NCBI GenBank assembly: GCA_003242275.1
Contig: QGUX01000006.1
Location: forward strand, 1-26,966
From: Pseudomonadota bacterium
GTDB lineage: Bacteria > Pseudomonadota > Gammaproteobacteria > Steroidobacterales > Steroidobacteraceae
Reading direction: 5' to 3'
Length of the DNA: 26,966 bases
Part shown: positions 1 through 8,529 of the stretch, piece by piece
Numbering within the stretch: the first letter of the stretch is position 1
Layout of the letters: each line of letters begins with the position of its first letter
Translations under genes and position numbers: made by a program
The notes under the pieces: generated by a model
What the model saw: the letters and a program-made list of their open reading frames with translations, nothing else
The model's database searches: none
What the model was told of the DNA's origin: nothing

Positions 1-141
1 CAAAACCCCCGGGCCGCCGGCCTGTGCCTGGGGCCGCAGGGCTTTCCCGACGCACCGAACCAGCCCGCATTCCCCGTCGCGCGGCTGGTGCCGGGCGAGA
101 TCTACGCCAACCGCATCCTGCTCCGTTTCGGCCATGAGTGA
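1..141 (+). CDS. Aldose 1-epimerase (galactose mutarotase), C-terminal end only
   Basis: The window opens inside a reading frame of 46 residues that ends in TGA at 139-141. The visible part contains GLCLGPQGFPDAPNQPAF followed by PGEIYANRILLRFG, which matches the conserved C-terminal strand region of aldose 1-epimerases (LxLExQxFPDxPNxPxFP, then PGExY and a final RF). These enzymes interconvert the alpha and beta anomers of hexoses. The catalytic His and Glu lie in part upstream of the window, so activity cannot be judged. The stop codon overlaps the start of the next gene by 8 bases, which suggests translational coupling. The family call is from motif recognition over a short stretch. Confidence 0.72.
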   Translation, partial: QNPRAAGLCLGPQGFPDAPNQPAFPVARLVPGEIYANRILLRFGHE

Positions 142-697
142 AGCAAACAGCACGCGCGTGCGCCGCCCGAAGGGCAGCCCGCATGCCGCCCTGGCGGACC
201 TGAAGTCCCACATCGTCGCGGTGCCCGGTTTTCCCAAGCCGGGGGTGGTCTTCCGCGACATCATGCCGCTGCTGCGCAATCATCTCGCGGCCACCATCGA
301 TGCGCTCGACGCCCTGCTCTCGGCCGAGGAATGGGCGGGCGTGGATGCCGTCGCCGGCATCGAGTCGCGCGGATTCATCCTGGGGTCGGCGCTGGCCCTG
401 CGCCGCGGCAAGGGTTTCATTCCCGTGCGCAAGCGCGGCAAGCTGCCGCCGCCGGTGTCGAGCCTGGATTACACGCTGGAATACGGCACTTCCACGCTGG
501 AGATGCAGCCTGGCAGCGGGCGCGTGGTGCTGGTGGATGACGTGGTGGCCACCTGCGGCACGATGAGGGCCGCGGCGGAGCTGTGCCGGCAGTCGGGGTT
601 CACCGTAAAGGCGCTGGTGGCGCTGCTCGACCTCAAACTCGCACCGCCGCTGGACTGCAACGGCCTGAAGCTGCGAACCGCGATCGACTGCGACTGA
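134..697 (+). CDS. Adenine phosphoribosyltransferase-like protein
   Basis: This 187-residue protein matches the type I phosphoribosyltransferase fold of adenine phosphoribosyltransferase (adenine + PRPP to AMP, cytosolic purine salvage). Family landmarks are in order: PGFPKPGVVFRDIMPLL (31-47), GIESRGFILGSALA (75-88), IPVRKRGKLP (96-105), and the PRPP-binding motif VVLVDDVVATCGT (131-143). In most family members that motif reads ATGGT; here the first Gly is Cys at residue 141. Length is close to the usual 170-185, with about 15 extra N-terminal residues. The ATG overlaps the epimerase gene, so the two are probably co-transcribed. Because of the Cys substitution, reduced activity or a changed base preference is possible; I have left out the symbol apt for that reason. 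Confidence 0.85.
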   Translation: MSEANSTRVRRPKGSPHAALADLKSHIVAVPGFPKPGVVFRDIMPLLRNHLAATIDALDALLSAEEWAGVDAVAGIESRGFILGSALALRRGKGFIPVRKRGKLPPPVSSLDYTLEYGTSTLEMQPGSGRVVLVDDVVATCGTMRAAAELCRQSGFTVKALVALLDLKLAPPLDCNGLKLRTAIDCD

Positions 698-707
698 TGC
701 GCAGGCA

Positions 708-725
708 GGCGGGTCCCTGCCCGCC
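708..725. terminator. Hairpin between convergent genes
   Basis: GGCGGG (708-713) and CCCGCC (720-725) form a perfect 6-bp stem with a 6-base loop. It lies in the 38-bp gap between the phosphoribosyltransferase gene and the convergent NTF2-like gene. No T-run follows on either strand, so a terminator role is only suggested by position. Confidence 0.35.
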
Positions 726-735
726 GCGCCGCCCC

Positions 736-1686
736 TCAGCGCACGTCCTGGATCCCGCTGGACATGGCCTGCTCGTACGTGCTCCACCCCGACGGCATGC
801 CGAAGGGCGCGCGGTGGAAGATGGCCTCGATGCGGCGGATCTGCCCCCTCTCGATGCGGAACAGCTCCGCGATCTGCCAGGTCCAGTTGATGCGGTGGTG
901 GTCGAAGAAGGTGAACGAGAACACGATGCCGTAATCGCGGTCCACGGCCACGAAGCGCCGGTCGCGCACCCGGCTGACGATGCCCTTCAGGCCCTCCTCG
1001 AACTGCTTCCTGCAGGTGGTCCGCGTGCCGCCCATGGCCAGCACGTCCACGCCGTTCTCGAAGCGCACGCAGTCGTCGGTGAACGGGTAGTAGCCCTTGC
1101 CGTCGTTGTTCTCGAGCCCTGTGAAATAATAGTTGGCGGTCTCGATCAGCTCGCCGCGGCTCATGCGTTCGCCGGCGGGGATGGGCGTAGTGAAGATCGG
1201 GTGTGGTGCGCCCATGGCCTCCACGCCCTGACCGGTGGGCGGGAAGTCGCCGCGGCTGCTGTTCACGTCCGACGGACGGCTGACGAGCTGCTCGACCTCG
1301 GTGATGCGGCCGCCGCGGATCTTCAGGCGCAGCGCGATCGCGGCCAGCTCGCCATCGCTCCCGTTCGTCCCGCCCTCGCGCACCGTGCCGAGGAAGGCCA
1401 CCTGCTGGGTCTCCACGTCGGGCACGTAGAAGCGGTAGTTGCCGATGCCGCTCATCGAGTGCCACAGGCCCTCGTTGCCGGCGGCAAGGGGCAGTCGCAC
1501 GCCGTTTTCCGTGAAGCGCACCTCGCGCGCGAACAGGCGGTCATCGACATCCTGATCGCGCATCGCGGCGAGGTAGTCATCCACCCACTTCTTCAGGCAC
1601 TCCCGGTCGCATGCGGGCGTGGCGGCCTGCAGCGCCATCGCAGGCGCGCAGGACAGGATGGCTAGAAGGGCAACGAGCTGGCGCAT
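736..1686 (-). CDS. Exported NTF2/SnoaL-like protein, probably with two such domains
   Basis: I start this gene at the ATG at 1686 (316 residues) rather than an in-frame ATG further upstream, because it gives a clean signal peptide (MRQLVALLAILSCAPAMA) and has GGGAG just upstream. The mature protein looks like two cone-shaped NTF2-like halves. The first begins CDRECLKKWVDDYLAAM and has FTENGVRLPL and LRLKIRGGRITEVEQLV; the second begins near GELIETANYYFTGLENNDG and ends with a FRIERGQIRRIEAIFH strand pattern. The CDxxCLxxxVDxYLAA...FTENG pattern resembles the family I know as DUF8021. No catalytic role can be assigned; NTF2-like folds bind small hydrophobic ligands or act as isomerases/dehydratases. 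Expected location is the periplasm. It is divergent from the ATP-grasp gene. Confidence 0.75.
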   Translation of the reverse strand: MRQLVALLAILSCAPAMALQAATPACDRECLKKWVDDYLAAMRDQDVDDRLFAREVRFTENGVRLPLAAGNEGLWHSMSGIGNYRFYVPDVETQQVAFLGTVREGGTNGSDGELAAIALRLKIRGGRITEVEQLVSRPSDVNSSRGDFPPTGQGVEAMGAPHPIFTTPIPAGERMSRGELIETANYYFTGLENNDGKGYYPFTDDCVRFENGVDVLAMGGTRTTCRKQFEEGLKGIVSRVRDRRFVAVDRDYGIVFSFTFFDHHRINWTWQIAELFRIERGQIRRIEAIFHRAPFGMPSGWSTYEQAMSSGIQDVR

Positions 1687-1750
1687 GTTCTGGCTCCCGT
1701 GAGCCGGCTGGAAGCCGGCATCGGATACACTGGCCGTCCTGGTCATCGAC

Positions 1751-2890
1751 ATGTTATCGGGAATCCGCACCTTCGTCCGCCTCGTCAGGCGCTTCCTTTC
1801 ACTGCCGCGCTGCTATGTCTCGCTGGTCAACTGGAAGGAATGCGCGCGTTCGCGTCCTGGCGTGGCCTCCGACCTGCTGTACATCTTCTTCAGGCTGCGC
1901 TGCTTCCCCGACCATTACTCCCCCTGCCGCCTCGACGAGAAACCGCGGGAGGACTGGCACGGGTACTACGGGTCGAACTATGGCCCCATTCCCCGGGAAC
2001 GGCTGCAGCGGGAGGTCCAGCCGCCCGGGTACCGGGCCATCTTCAACGACAAGGTGCTGTGCGAGGTGGTCTCGCGCGGGCTGGGCGTGCCCCTGCCCCG
2101 CTATCTGGGCGAACTGCGACCTTCGGATGACTGCGTGGCCCGGGTCACCGCCATGCTCGCGCAGGAATCCGCGCCGCGGAAGATCATCATCAAGCCGGTG
2201 ACGGGCAGTGCCGGACGGGGCATCGTCGCGGCGTACAGGGATGACTCCGGCATCGTCGTCGACACTGGCAAGGCCGTGATACCCCTGTCGCGCTACAGGC
2301 CGGAAGAGCCGGCCATCGTGCAGGAGTTCGTCCCGCAGCACCCGGCCATCAGCGCCATTGCGCCACGCCCGGTGAACACCATCCGCGTTCTGACCCTGTG
2401 CACGCGATCGGGCGAGATCCTCGTCCTCAGCTCGTCGATGCGCTTCGGCGTGGGCAGTGCGACCGTGGACAACTGGAGCGCCGGCGGCGTGGCGGTGGGC
2501 GTCGACCACCGCACCGGCCGCCTGATGGATACGGCCTGGTACAAGGACGGCACGCGCTGCCACGCGCACCCGGATACCGGCTTCCGGTTCGAGGGTTTCC
2601 AGGTTCCGTTCTGGGACGAGGTGCTGGCGCTGGCGAAGCGGGTGCAGCGCGGCCTGGCCTTCTACAGGCTCATCGGCATCGACGTGGCCCTGACGCCGGC
2701 AGGGCCGGTGCTCATCGAAATGAACGCCCGTCCCGACTTCGTGTTCCAGGAGCAGACCGCGGGCCCCTTGCTGCGCGACCCGCGCGTGCTCCAGGCCTTC
2801 GGCGAGTACGGACTGCTCTACAACGGCCCGCAGCGGCGGCTGTTGCGGCAGCACCTCCGGACCGCCGGCGCGGTCACGCCGGCGGCGTGA
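1751..2890 (+). CDS. Sugar-transfer-associated ATP-grasp protein
   Basis: The 379-residue product has an ATP-grasp core: the lid strand KIIIKPVTGSAGRGI (144-158), the hinge IVQEFVPQHP (189-198), and metal-binding residues in IGID (308-311) and LIEMNARPD (321-329), that is D311, E323 and N325. The N-terminal part (SLVNWKECARSRPG, then GYYGSNYG and FNDKVLCEVVSRGLGVPLP) is typical of the ATP-grasp family associated with sugar transfer (PF14397 type), usually found near exopolysaccharide or capsule genes. The expected reaction is ATP-dependent ligation of a carboxylate to an amine or similar nucleophile. No polysaccharide genes are visible here, so the substrate is unknown. It ends 15 bp from the convergent dehydrogenase gene. 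No clear ribosome site precedes the ATG. Confidence 0.8.
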   Translation: MLSGIRTFVRLVRRFLSLPRCYVSLVNWKECARSRPGVASDLLYIFFRLRCFPDHYSPCRLDEKPREDWHGYYGSNYGPIPRERLQREVQPPGYRAIFNDKVLCEVVSRGLGVPLPRYLGELRPSDDCVARVTAMLAQESAPRKIIIKPVTGSAGRGIVAAYRDDSGIVVDTGKAVIPLSRYRPEEPAIVQEFVPQHPAISAIAPRPVNTIRVLTLCTRSGEILVLSSSMRFGVGSATVDNWSAGGVAVGVDHRTGRLMDTAWYKDGTRCHAHPDTGFRFEGFQVPFWDEVLALAKRVQRGLAFYRLIGIDVALTPAGPVLIEMNARPDFVFQEQTAGPLLRDPRVLQAFGEYGLLYNGPQRRLLRQHLRTAGAVTPAA

Positions 2891-2905
2891 CCGGCAGCCA
2901 TGTGA

Positions 2906-5023
2906 CTACTGGTGCGCGGCAGGCTGCGCGGGCGCCGGCGCCGGAGCAGCAGGCGGTGGAGGCGGCCCGCCGGCGCCCGGCGGACCGAAGCCCGGCCGCG
3001 GCGGATTGCGCTTCAACTCGTTGGCGCGCAGCGTGAGGTAGGAACGGATTGCCTCCACGTCGGCCTCGCCCAGCGAATTGCGGAACGAGATCATGCCGCC
3101 CTCGGCGAGCGCACCGTCGATCACGATGGCCTTGAACAGCGGCGCGCTGTTCAGCGCCACGCTGTAGTTCAGGTCCGGGAAGCCGGAGAACATGCGTCCG
3201 CCCTCGTGGCAACCGGTGCAGCTGCGTTCGTACAGGTCCCGGCCGCGCGCATGCATGGCCTCGTCGCCGAAATCCGGCGGCGGGTTCAGGACCTGCGGCG
3301 CGGGCGGCGGCGGCACCGGCAACTCCACGTTGCCGCCGAGCTTGTACACCAGCAGGCGGTTCACGCCATTGGCCGCGGCAAAGCCGGTGCTGGCGGAGGA
3401 AATGGCCGCCACGTACTGCACGCCATCGATGGAGTAGCTGATCGGGCCGGGTACCACGTTGCCGTAGGTGCGCACCGACCAGACCTTCTCGCCGGTGTCC
3501 GCGCGGAAGGCGCTGAACATCTGTCCCGCGGTGCCCTGGAACACGAGGTTGCCGGCGGTCACCAGCGTGCCGGCGCTGCCATTGCCTTCGCGCTGCTTCC
3601 ACGCCACCTTGCGCTGGACCGGATCCCAGGCCATCAGCGCCTGGCCCGTGTCCTCGACCACCGGCCGGGTCTGGCCCTGCGGCTGCTTGCTCATGTTCAC
3701 GTCCACGAGCTGGTTGCCGAGGATGCGGGCGCCCTTCTCGGCCACGAAGGAGCTCACGCCGAAGCGCATCGGGAAGTAGAACAACCCCGTGCGCGGGCTG
3801 AACGACTGCGGATGCCACACGTGCGACTGCGAGGGAATCACGTAGAAGCCCTCGGGGCCGTAGATGGCCGCCGGGTTCATGATGGGCGCCCAGTTCTTCT
3901 CCTTGTCGAAGCCCAGTGCCCAGTTGATCTGCGGCACGTAGGGATCGGCCGACACCACCTTGCCGGTGGCGACCTCGATCACGTAGAAGACGCCGTTCTT
4001 CGGCGCCTGCATCACCACGCGCTTCTGCTGCCCGTCGATCACGAGGTCGGCGATGGTGAGCGGCGAGGTGTTGTCGAAGTCGAAGCTGTCCTTGGGCACC
4101 GTCTGGTAGTGCCACCTGTACTTGCCGGTGGTGCCGTCGAGCGCAACGATGGAGGTGACGAACAGGTTGTCGCCGCCGCCGGGCGAGCGGATCGAGTGCG
4201 GCCACGGAATGCCGTTGCCGGTGCCGAAGATCACCGTGTCGGTCACCTCGTCGTAGACGATGCCGTCCCACACGGTGCCGCCGCCGCCCTGCTTCCACCA
4301 CTCGCTGCCCTTCCACGTCTCGGCGGCCATGGCCATCACGTCATCGGACACGTCGCCCTCGGGCATCTTCGAGGGGTCGCCCGGCACGGTCCAGAAGCGC
4401 CACAGCTTCCTGCCGGTCTCGGCGTCGTAGGCATCCAGGAAGCCGCGGGTGTAGAACTCGCCACCGCCCTGGCCGATGTAGACGATGCCCTTGCCGATGC
4501 GCGGCGCGCCGGTGATCGAGTAGGGCAGCTCGGGATCGGTGACCCGCACGTCCCAAACCTTCTGGCCGGACTTCGCGTCCAGCGCCACCAGGCGGCCGTC
4601 GATGGTGCCGATGATCAGCTTGCCGTTCCAGTACGCGGCTCCGCGGTTGGAGATGTTGCAGCAGATGCTGGTGGCGGCGAGCTCGCGCGGCACCTGCGGG
4701 TCGAACTTCCACAGCTGCTTGCCGGTGACGGCGTCGAAGGCGAACACCTTGCTCCACGGGCCGGTCATGTACAGCGTGCCGTTCACCACCAGCGGCGTGC
4801 TCTGGTAGCCGCCCTTGTCCGGAATGTCGGCGTACCAGGCCAGGCCGAGCTGGCCGACATTGTCGGCATTGATCTGGTCCAGGGGAACGTAGCGCTGCTC
4901 GTCCGCGGTGCGGCCGTGGGCCGTCCACTCCAGGTCCGGGATGCGGCCGGGCGCGGCCGTCATCGAGGAAGTGGAAGCCAGCAGGCTGGCCATGGCCGTG
5001 AGGCCCAGGAACAGGCGACGCAT
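2906..5023 (-). CDS. PQQ-dependent quinohemoprotein alcohol dehydrogenase, lanthanide-type signature
   Basis: From the ATG at 5023 (GGGGGAAA just upstream) the product is 705 residues with a signal peptide (MRRLFLGLTAMASLLASTSSMTAA), so it is periplasmic. It has the PQQ beta-propeller: vicinal cysteines C121-C122 in ICCNISNRGAAYW, metal ligands E189 (GGGEFYTRG), N270 (GTGNG) and D315, and repeated DxxTGxxxW blade motifs. A C-terminal cytochrome c domain carries CTGCH (602-606) with M644 as a likely sixth ligand, followed by a Pro-rich tail from about 673. This order defines type II quinohemoprotein alcohol dehydrogenases, which oxidise alcohols and pass electrons through the fused heme. The active-site segment reads DSFDFD: the second Asp after the catalytic one (D317) matches the extra lanthanide ligand of XoxF/ExaF enzymes. 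Substrate unknown. No pqq biosynthesis genes are present. Confidence 0.92.
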   Translation of the reverse strand: MRRLFLGLTAMASLLASTSSMTAAPGRIPDLEWTAHGRTADEQRYVPLDQINADNVGQLGLAWYADIPDKGGYQSTPLVVNGTLYMTGPWSKVFAFDAVTGKQLWKFDPQVPRELAATSICCNISNRGAAYWNGKLIIGTIDGRLVALDAKSGQKVWDVRVTDPELPYSITGAPRIGKGIVYIGQGGGEFYTRGFLDAYDAETGRKLWRFWTVPGDPSKMPEGDVSDDVMAMAAETWKGSEWWKQGGGGTVWDGIVYDEVTDTVIFGTGNGIPWPHSIRSPGGGDNLFVTSIVALDGTTGKYRWHYQTVPKDSFDFDNTSPLTIADLVIDGQQKRVVMQAPKNGVFYVIEVATGKVVSADPYVPQINWALGFDKEKNWAPIMNPAAIYGPEGFYVIPSQSHVWHPQSFSPRTGLFYFPMRFGVSSFVAEKGARILGNQLVDVNMSKQPQGQTRPVVEDTGQALMAWDPVQRKVAWKQREGNGSAGTLVTAGNLVFQGTAGQMFSAFRADTGEKVWSVRTYGNVVPGPISYSIDGVQYVAAISSASTGFAAANGVNRLLVYKLGGNVELPVPPPPAPQVLNPPPDFGDEAMHARGRDLYERSCTGCHEGGRMFSGFPDLNYSVALNSAPLFKAIVIDGALAEGGMISFRNSLGEADVEAIRSYLTLRANELKRNPPRPGFGPPGAGGPPPPPAAPAPAPAQPAAHQ

Positions 5024-5244
5024 TGGTTTTCCCCCGGTTCGAGACTTCGGACGAGGGCGCAAGGGTAGCAGCGCTGCCGATCGGGGCGCCACCGGCCGGG
5101 CACGGAGGGCATGGCGCGATTCCGCGGGACCTCGTCCGCCATGCGCCCCGGGGACTCCCCCGGATTGCGGCGGGCCGGCGAGAGCCGCCCCGGTTCAGTC
5201 CCCGGCCCGCCGGTCGGGGACGCGCCGGGCCTGCGGCGCGAACC

Positions 5245-5733
5245 TCAGGGGCGCGTCTGCTCCGCGGACACGATCATCAGGTTCGGAACCGGCAGGCAGC
5301 CATAGTAGGTGCCGTCGGTCACCACGGACGCCACGCACGGGGCCTGCGACATCTCCGCCACGAACGACATGTCGGTGATGTAGCCGAAGGCGGCGTAGCC
5401 ACCGTTGATGTAGTCGAGCGCCTGGTTGTCGGCCAGGTTGATGAAGAACTGGGAGGTCGCGGAATTGGGCAGGTTGGTGCGCGCCATCGCGACCGTGCCG
5501 CGCACGTTCGACACCTTGACCTCCAGCGGGATCGCGGGATAGGGAGTCGTCTTGAGAACGGGATTCTGGTCAGCGGCAAGCGGGGCCGCGTATCCACCAC
5601 CCTGGAATACGAAGCCAGGATCCTTGCGATGGAAGATCGTCCCGTGCGAGCATGATGCCCGCGCAAGCGAGGAACCTGTTCGAGTTGCGCATTGGCTGAC
5701 GCTACCACGCCGGATCATGATCGATCCATCCAC
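5245..5733 (-). pseudogene. Cyclophilin-type peptidyl-prolyl isomerase, 5' end decayed
   Basis: The last 130 or so residues are a clear cyclophilin core: GTIFHRKDPGFVFQGGGY, then SNVRGTVAMARTNLPNSATS, QFFINLADNQALDY and a closing LPVPNLMIVSA. The paired cysteines in APCVASVV...YYGCLP occur in secreted bacterial cyclophilins. The expected first 50-60 residues (signal peptide, beta-1 to beta-2 and the NFLxYVxxGxYD helix) are absent; the frame upstream of GTIFHR reads as unrelated sequence. Traces such as NRFLACAG in another frame of about 5665-5690 may be the remains of NFLAY. The copper ATPase gene ends only 58 bp beyond, leaving no room for the missing part. I read it as a frameshifted or truncated relic; a divergent short protein is the alternative. 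Confidence 0.65.
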
Positions 5734-5791
5734 CAGAAGAGGTAGTTAAGCCAGGCCCCCGCACCGCGCGTTCAGCTCCGGTTCATCTTGT

Positions 5792-8209
5792 TCATGCGAG
5801 CGGCTGGAGCCGCATCGAACGCAGCCGCAGCGAGTTTGCAATCACCGACACCGACGACACGCTCATGGCCAGGCTGGCGAGCATCGGCGAGAGCAGCAAT
5901 CCCAGCGCCGGATAAAGCACGCCGGCCGCCACCGGCACTCCGAGTGCGTTGTAACCGAATGCGAACCACAGGTTCTGGCGGATGTTGCGCATCACCAGCT
6001 TCGAGAGCCGCACGGCGCGAACGATACCGCGCAGGTCTGCCTTCACCAGCGTGATGCCGGCGGTCTGCAGCGCGACGTCCGTGCCGGTGCCCATCGCGAT
6101 GCCGGCATCGGCCTCTGCCAGCGCGGGGGCGTCGTTCACGCCGTCCCCGGCCATCGCCACCACTTCGCCGCGCTTCCTGAGGTCGGCGATCACCCTCGCC
6201 TTGTCCCGGGGCTGCACGTTGGCCACGATCTGGTCGATGCCGAGCGATGCGCCCACCGCCCGCGCAGTGCGCTCATCATCGCCGGTCAGCATCAGGACAC
6301 CCACTCCGGCCTCGGCCAGCGAGGCCAGCGCCTCCCGCGCGGACTCGCGGATCGCGTCGGCCACGGCCACCACGCCGGCCAGGCGGCCATCGACGGTCAC
6401 GAACACGGCGGTCGCTCCCCGTGTGCGTACCTCCTGCGCGAACGCCTGCAGGGGTGCGGCATCGATGCCATGCCGCTGCATGAGTTCCGCATTGCCGGCC
6501 AGGACCATCCGTCCCTCCACCCTGCCCCGCACGCCCCTGCCAGGATCGGAGTCGAACTCCTCGACCCCTGGCACGGCGACTCCGCGGTCACCCGCGCCCG
6601 CGACGATGGATCGCGCCAGGGGATGCTCGCTGGCCGATTCCACGGCGGCTGCGAGCCGCAGCACCTCCGCCGCATCGAAACCGGAGGCCGGCTGGACGTG
6701 GTGCAACGTCGGCCGACCCTCGGTCAGCGTGCCGGTCTTGTCGACCACCACCACCGTGACCTTCTCCATCCGCTCGAGCGCCTCCGCATCGCGGATCAGC
6801 ACGCCCTCGCGCGCGCCGCGGCCGACGCCCACCATGATCGACATGGGCGTCGCGAGCCCGAGCGCGCAGGGACAGGCGATGATCAGCACCGACACCGCCA
6901 CCAGCAGCGCATGCACGAGCCGCGGCTCAGGACCAGCCACGGCCCAGATGACGGCCGCGATGACGGCGGCGGCCACCACGGCCGGAACGAACCATCCGGA
7001 CACCCTGTCCGCCAGGCGCTGCACGGAGGCCTTCGAGCGCTGTGCCTCGGCCACCAGCGCGACGATCTGCGACAGCAGCGTCTCGCTGCCCACCCGCCCG
7101 GCCCGCATCACGAAGCTGCCGCTGCCGTTGAGGGTGCCACCGGTGACGGGATCAGCGACGGCCTTGCGGACCGGGTTGGGCTCGCCGGTGATCATCGACT
7201 CGTCCACGTGGCTGCCGCCTTCCACGACCACGCCGTCGACCGGAACGCTCTCGCCGGGCCGCACCCGCAGCACGTCTCCCACGTTGACCGCCTCGAGCGG
7301 CACGTCATGCTCGCCGCCCGCGCCATCCAGCCGGTGCGCGATCTTCGGCGCCAGTCTCAGCAGCGCGCGGATCGCGTCGGACGTGCGCGCCCGCGCGCGC
7401 AGTTCCAGCACCTGGCCCAGCAGCACCAGCGTGACGATGACCGCGGCGGCCTCGAAGTACAGCGGTGGCGCCCCGCCGCCGGTCGCGAGGAACGATGCCG
7501 GCAAGAGGCCGGGTGCGACCGTCGCCGCCAGCGAATACAGGTACGCCGCGCCGGTGCCCAGCGCGATCAGCGTGAACATGTTGGGCGCCCGGTTGCGGAT
7601 GGACTGCCAGCCGCGCTCGAAGAAGGGCCACCCGGCCCAAAGCACCACCGGAGTGGCGAGCAGGAGCTGCGCCCAGGCGACCGGCGCATGGCCGAACAGC
7701 CGCATCGGGTCGATGGACGGGGCCAGCTCGCCCAGCATCGCCCACAGGATGGGCGCGGTCAGCAATGCCGCGACGATGAATCGCCGCGACATGTCGGCAA
7801 GCTCCTCGCCGCCGGCCTCCTCGCCCGCGGGCAGCAACGGTTCGAGGGCCATGCCGCAGAGGGGACATGGCCCGGGCTGCGCCTGCCTGATCTGCGGGTG
7901 CATCGGGCAGGTCCAGACGGCGCCGGCCGGTGCCGGACCAGCGGATGCCGGGGCGTGACCGTGTGCAGGCGTGCCTGCATGGGCGTGACCGTGCGCATGC
8001 GGCGCGCCGTGATCCCCGTGCCCATGTCCGTGCCCTTGCAGGTAACGCCCGGGATCCGCGATGAACTTCTCCCGGCAGCGCGGACTGCAGAAATGGAAGC
8101 CCCGGCCCTCGTGCACATGGCCCGGCGCCGTGGCCGGGTCGACCCTCATTCCGCAGACAGGATCGGCGACCCGCCCGTCGGCGACATGGTGTGGGCGCGG
8201 CGCGTTCAT
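5792..8209 (-). CDS. Copper-exporting P1B-type ATPase with YHS and heavy-metal-binding N-terminal domains
   Basis: This 805-residue inner-membrane pump should use ATP to export Cu(I), or possibly Ag(I). The N-terminus has no classic HMA domain. It has a YHS domain (about 15-56, C19/C41/C45), a His/Gly-rich linker (60-86) and a heavy-metal-binding domain (99-122, TCPMHPQI...GPCPLCGM). The P-type core follows: TGE (341-343, actuator), the transmembrane metal site CPC (446-448), phosphorylation motif DKTGT (490-494), HP (529-530) in the nucleotide domain, GDGVND (688-693), and the late helices with YN (753-754) and MSVSS (782-786), as in Cu(I) pumps. The start codon overlaps the stop of the upstream MerR-type gene (ATGA), so translation is coupled and both are driven by the metal-type promoter at 8455-8485. 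Confidence 0.93.
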   Translation of the reverse strand: MNAPRPHHVADGRVADPVCGMRVDPATAPGHVHEGRGFHFCSPRCREKFIADPGRYLQGHGHGHGDHGAPHAHGHAHAGTPAHGHAPASAGPAPAGAVWTCPMHPQIRQAQPGPCPLCGMALEPLLPAGEEAGGEELADMSRRFIVAALLTAPILWAMLGELAPSIDPMRLFGHAPVAWAQLLLATPVVLWAGWPFFERGWQSIRNRAPNMFTLIALGTGAAYLYSLAATVAPGLLPASFLATGGGAPPLYFEAAAVIVTLVLLGQVLELRARARTSDAIRALLRLAPKIAHRLDGAGGEHDVPLEAVNVGDVLRVRPGESVPVDGVVVEGGSHVDESMITGEPNPVRKAVADPVTGGTLNGSGSFVMRAGRVGSETLLSQIVALVAEAQRSKASVQRLADRVSGWFVPAVVAAAVIAAVIWAVAGPEPRLVHALLVAVSVLIIACPCALGLATPMSIMVGVGRGAREGVLIRDAEALERMEKVTVVVVDKTGTLTEGRPTLHHVQPASGFDAAEVLRLAAAVESASEHPLARSIVAGAGDRGVAVPGVEEFDSDPGRGVRGRVEGRMVLAGNAELMQRHGIDAAPLQAFAQEVRTRGATAVFVTVDGRLAGVVAVADAIRESAREALASLAEAGVGVLMLTGDDERTARAVGASLGIDQIVANVQPRDKARVIADLRKRGEVVAMAGDGVNDAPALAEADAGIAMGTGTDVALQTAGITLVKADLRGIVRAVRLSKLVMRNIRQNLWFAFGYNALGVPVAAGVLYPALGLLLSPMLASLAMSVSSVSVIANSLRLRSMRLQPLA

Positions 8210-8430
8210 CGTGCGTCCCCCGAAGTCAGCGGCGAGATGATGGGACAGGATTCCGGCGTTCCTCGCGCGGCGATGAACTTCAGCCGCGCGACGTCCTCAC
8301 AGCCGTACTGCCGGTAGCCGGATTCACGGCGCGCGGGAGGCGGCAGCAGGCCGTTGCGTTCGACGTAACGGATGGTGTCGATGCTGACGCCGGCTGCCTT
8401 CGCCAGCCGGCCGATGGTCATGCCTTGCAT
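8206..8430 (-). CDS. MerR-family metal regulator reduced to its DNA-binding domain
   Basis: The ATG at 8430 has GGAGG six bases upstream; a TTG at 8445 is the in-frame alternative. The 74-residue product begins [20 protein letters not shown] and continues [12 protein letters not shown]...[17 protein letters not shown], which is the winged helix-turn-helix of MerR/CueR regulators (usual RYYER is RYVER here). Family members are 130-150 residues, with a long dimerisation helix and a C-terminal metal loop carrying two cysteines. Here the homology stops after LKFI and about 20 unrelated residues follow before the stop, which overlaps the ATPase start. No continuation of the missing part is visible in the other frames. 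Either the gene is a deletion remnant or a short DNA-binding form regulates the pump. It lies directly downstream of its expected operator. Confidence 0.8.
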   Translation of the reverse strand: MQGMTIGRLAKAAGVSIDTIRYVERNGLLPPPARRESGYRQYGCEDVARLKFIAARGTPESCPIISPLTSGDAR

Positions 8431-8454
8431 GGGGTTCCTCCGCAAGGGAGGCCA

Positions 8455-8485
8455 GTCTAAACCCTGGAGTCTGGTCCAGAGTCAA
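8455..8485 (-). promoter_or_regulatory. MerR-type metal-responsive promoter and operator
   Basis: Read on the minus strand, TTGACT (-35, 8480-8485) and TTAGAC (-10, 8455-8460) are separated by exactly 19 bp, the long spacer typical of MerR/CueR/ZntR-controlled promoters. The spacer holds an interrupted dyad, CTGGA and TCCAG (8464-8468 and 8475-8479). The layout closely resembles known ZntR, PbrR and HmrR target promoters. It would drive the truncated regulator and the ATPase gene as one transcript. Confidence 0.85.
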
Positions 8486-8529
8486 CGACAGCCCGTGGGC
8501 TACCTGAAGCCGTGCTAGTGTGAGTGGCC

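Noticed and set aside
2906..5023. Naming the dehydrogenase xoxF or mxaF
   Set aside because: Those lack a fused cytochrome domain and are usually linked to a separate cytochrome and solute-binding protein. Only the extra Asp is shared.
2912..5068. A 718-residue plus-strand frame opposite the PQQ dehydrogenase
   Set aside because: It is an antisense shadow of a gene with clear propeller and heme motifs.
5982..8317. Long plus-strand frames opposite the copper ATPase
   Set aside because: The translations are low-complexity Ser/Thr/Arg or His/Arg sequences with no motif, while the minus strand encodes a complete P-type ATPase.
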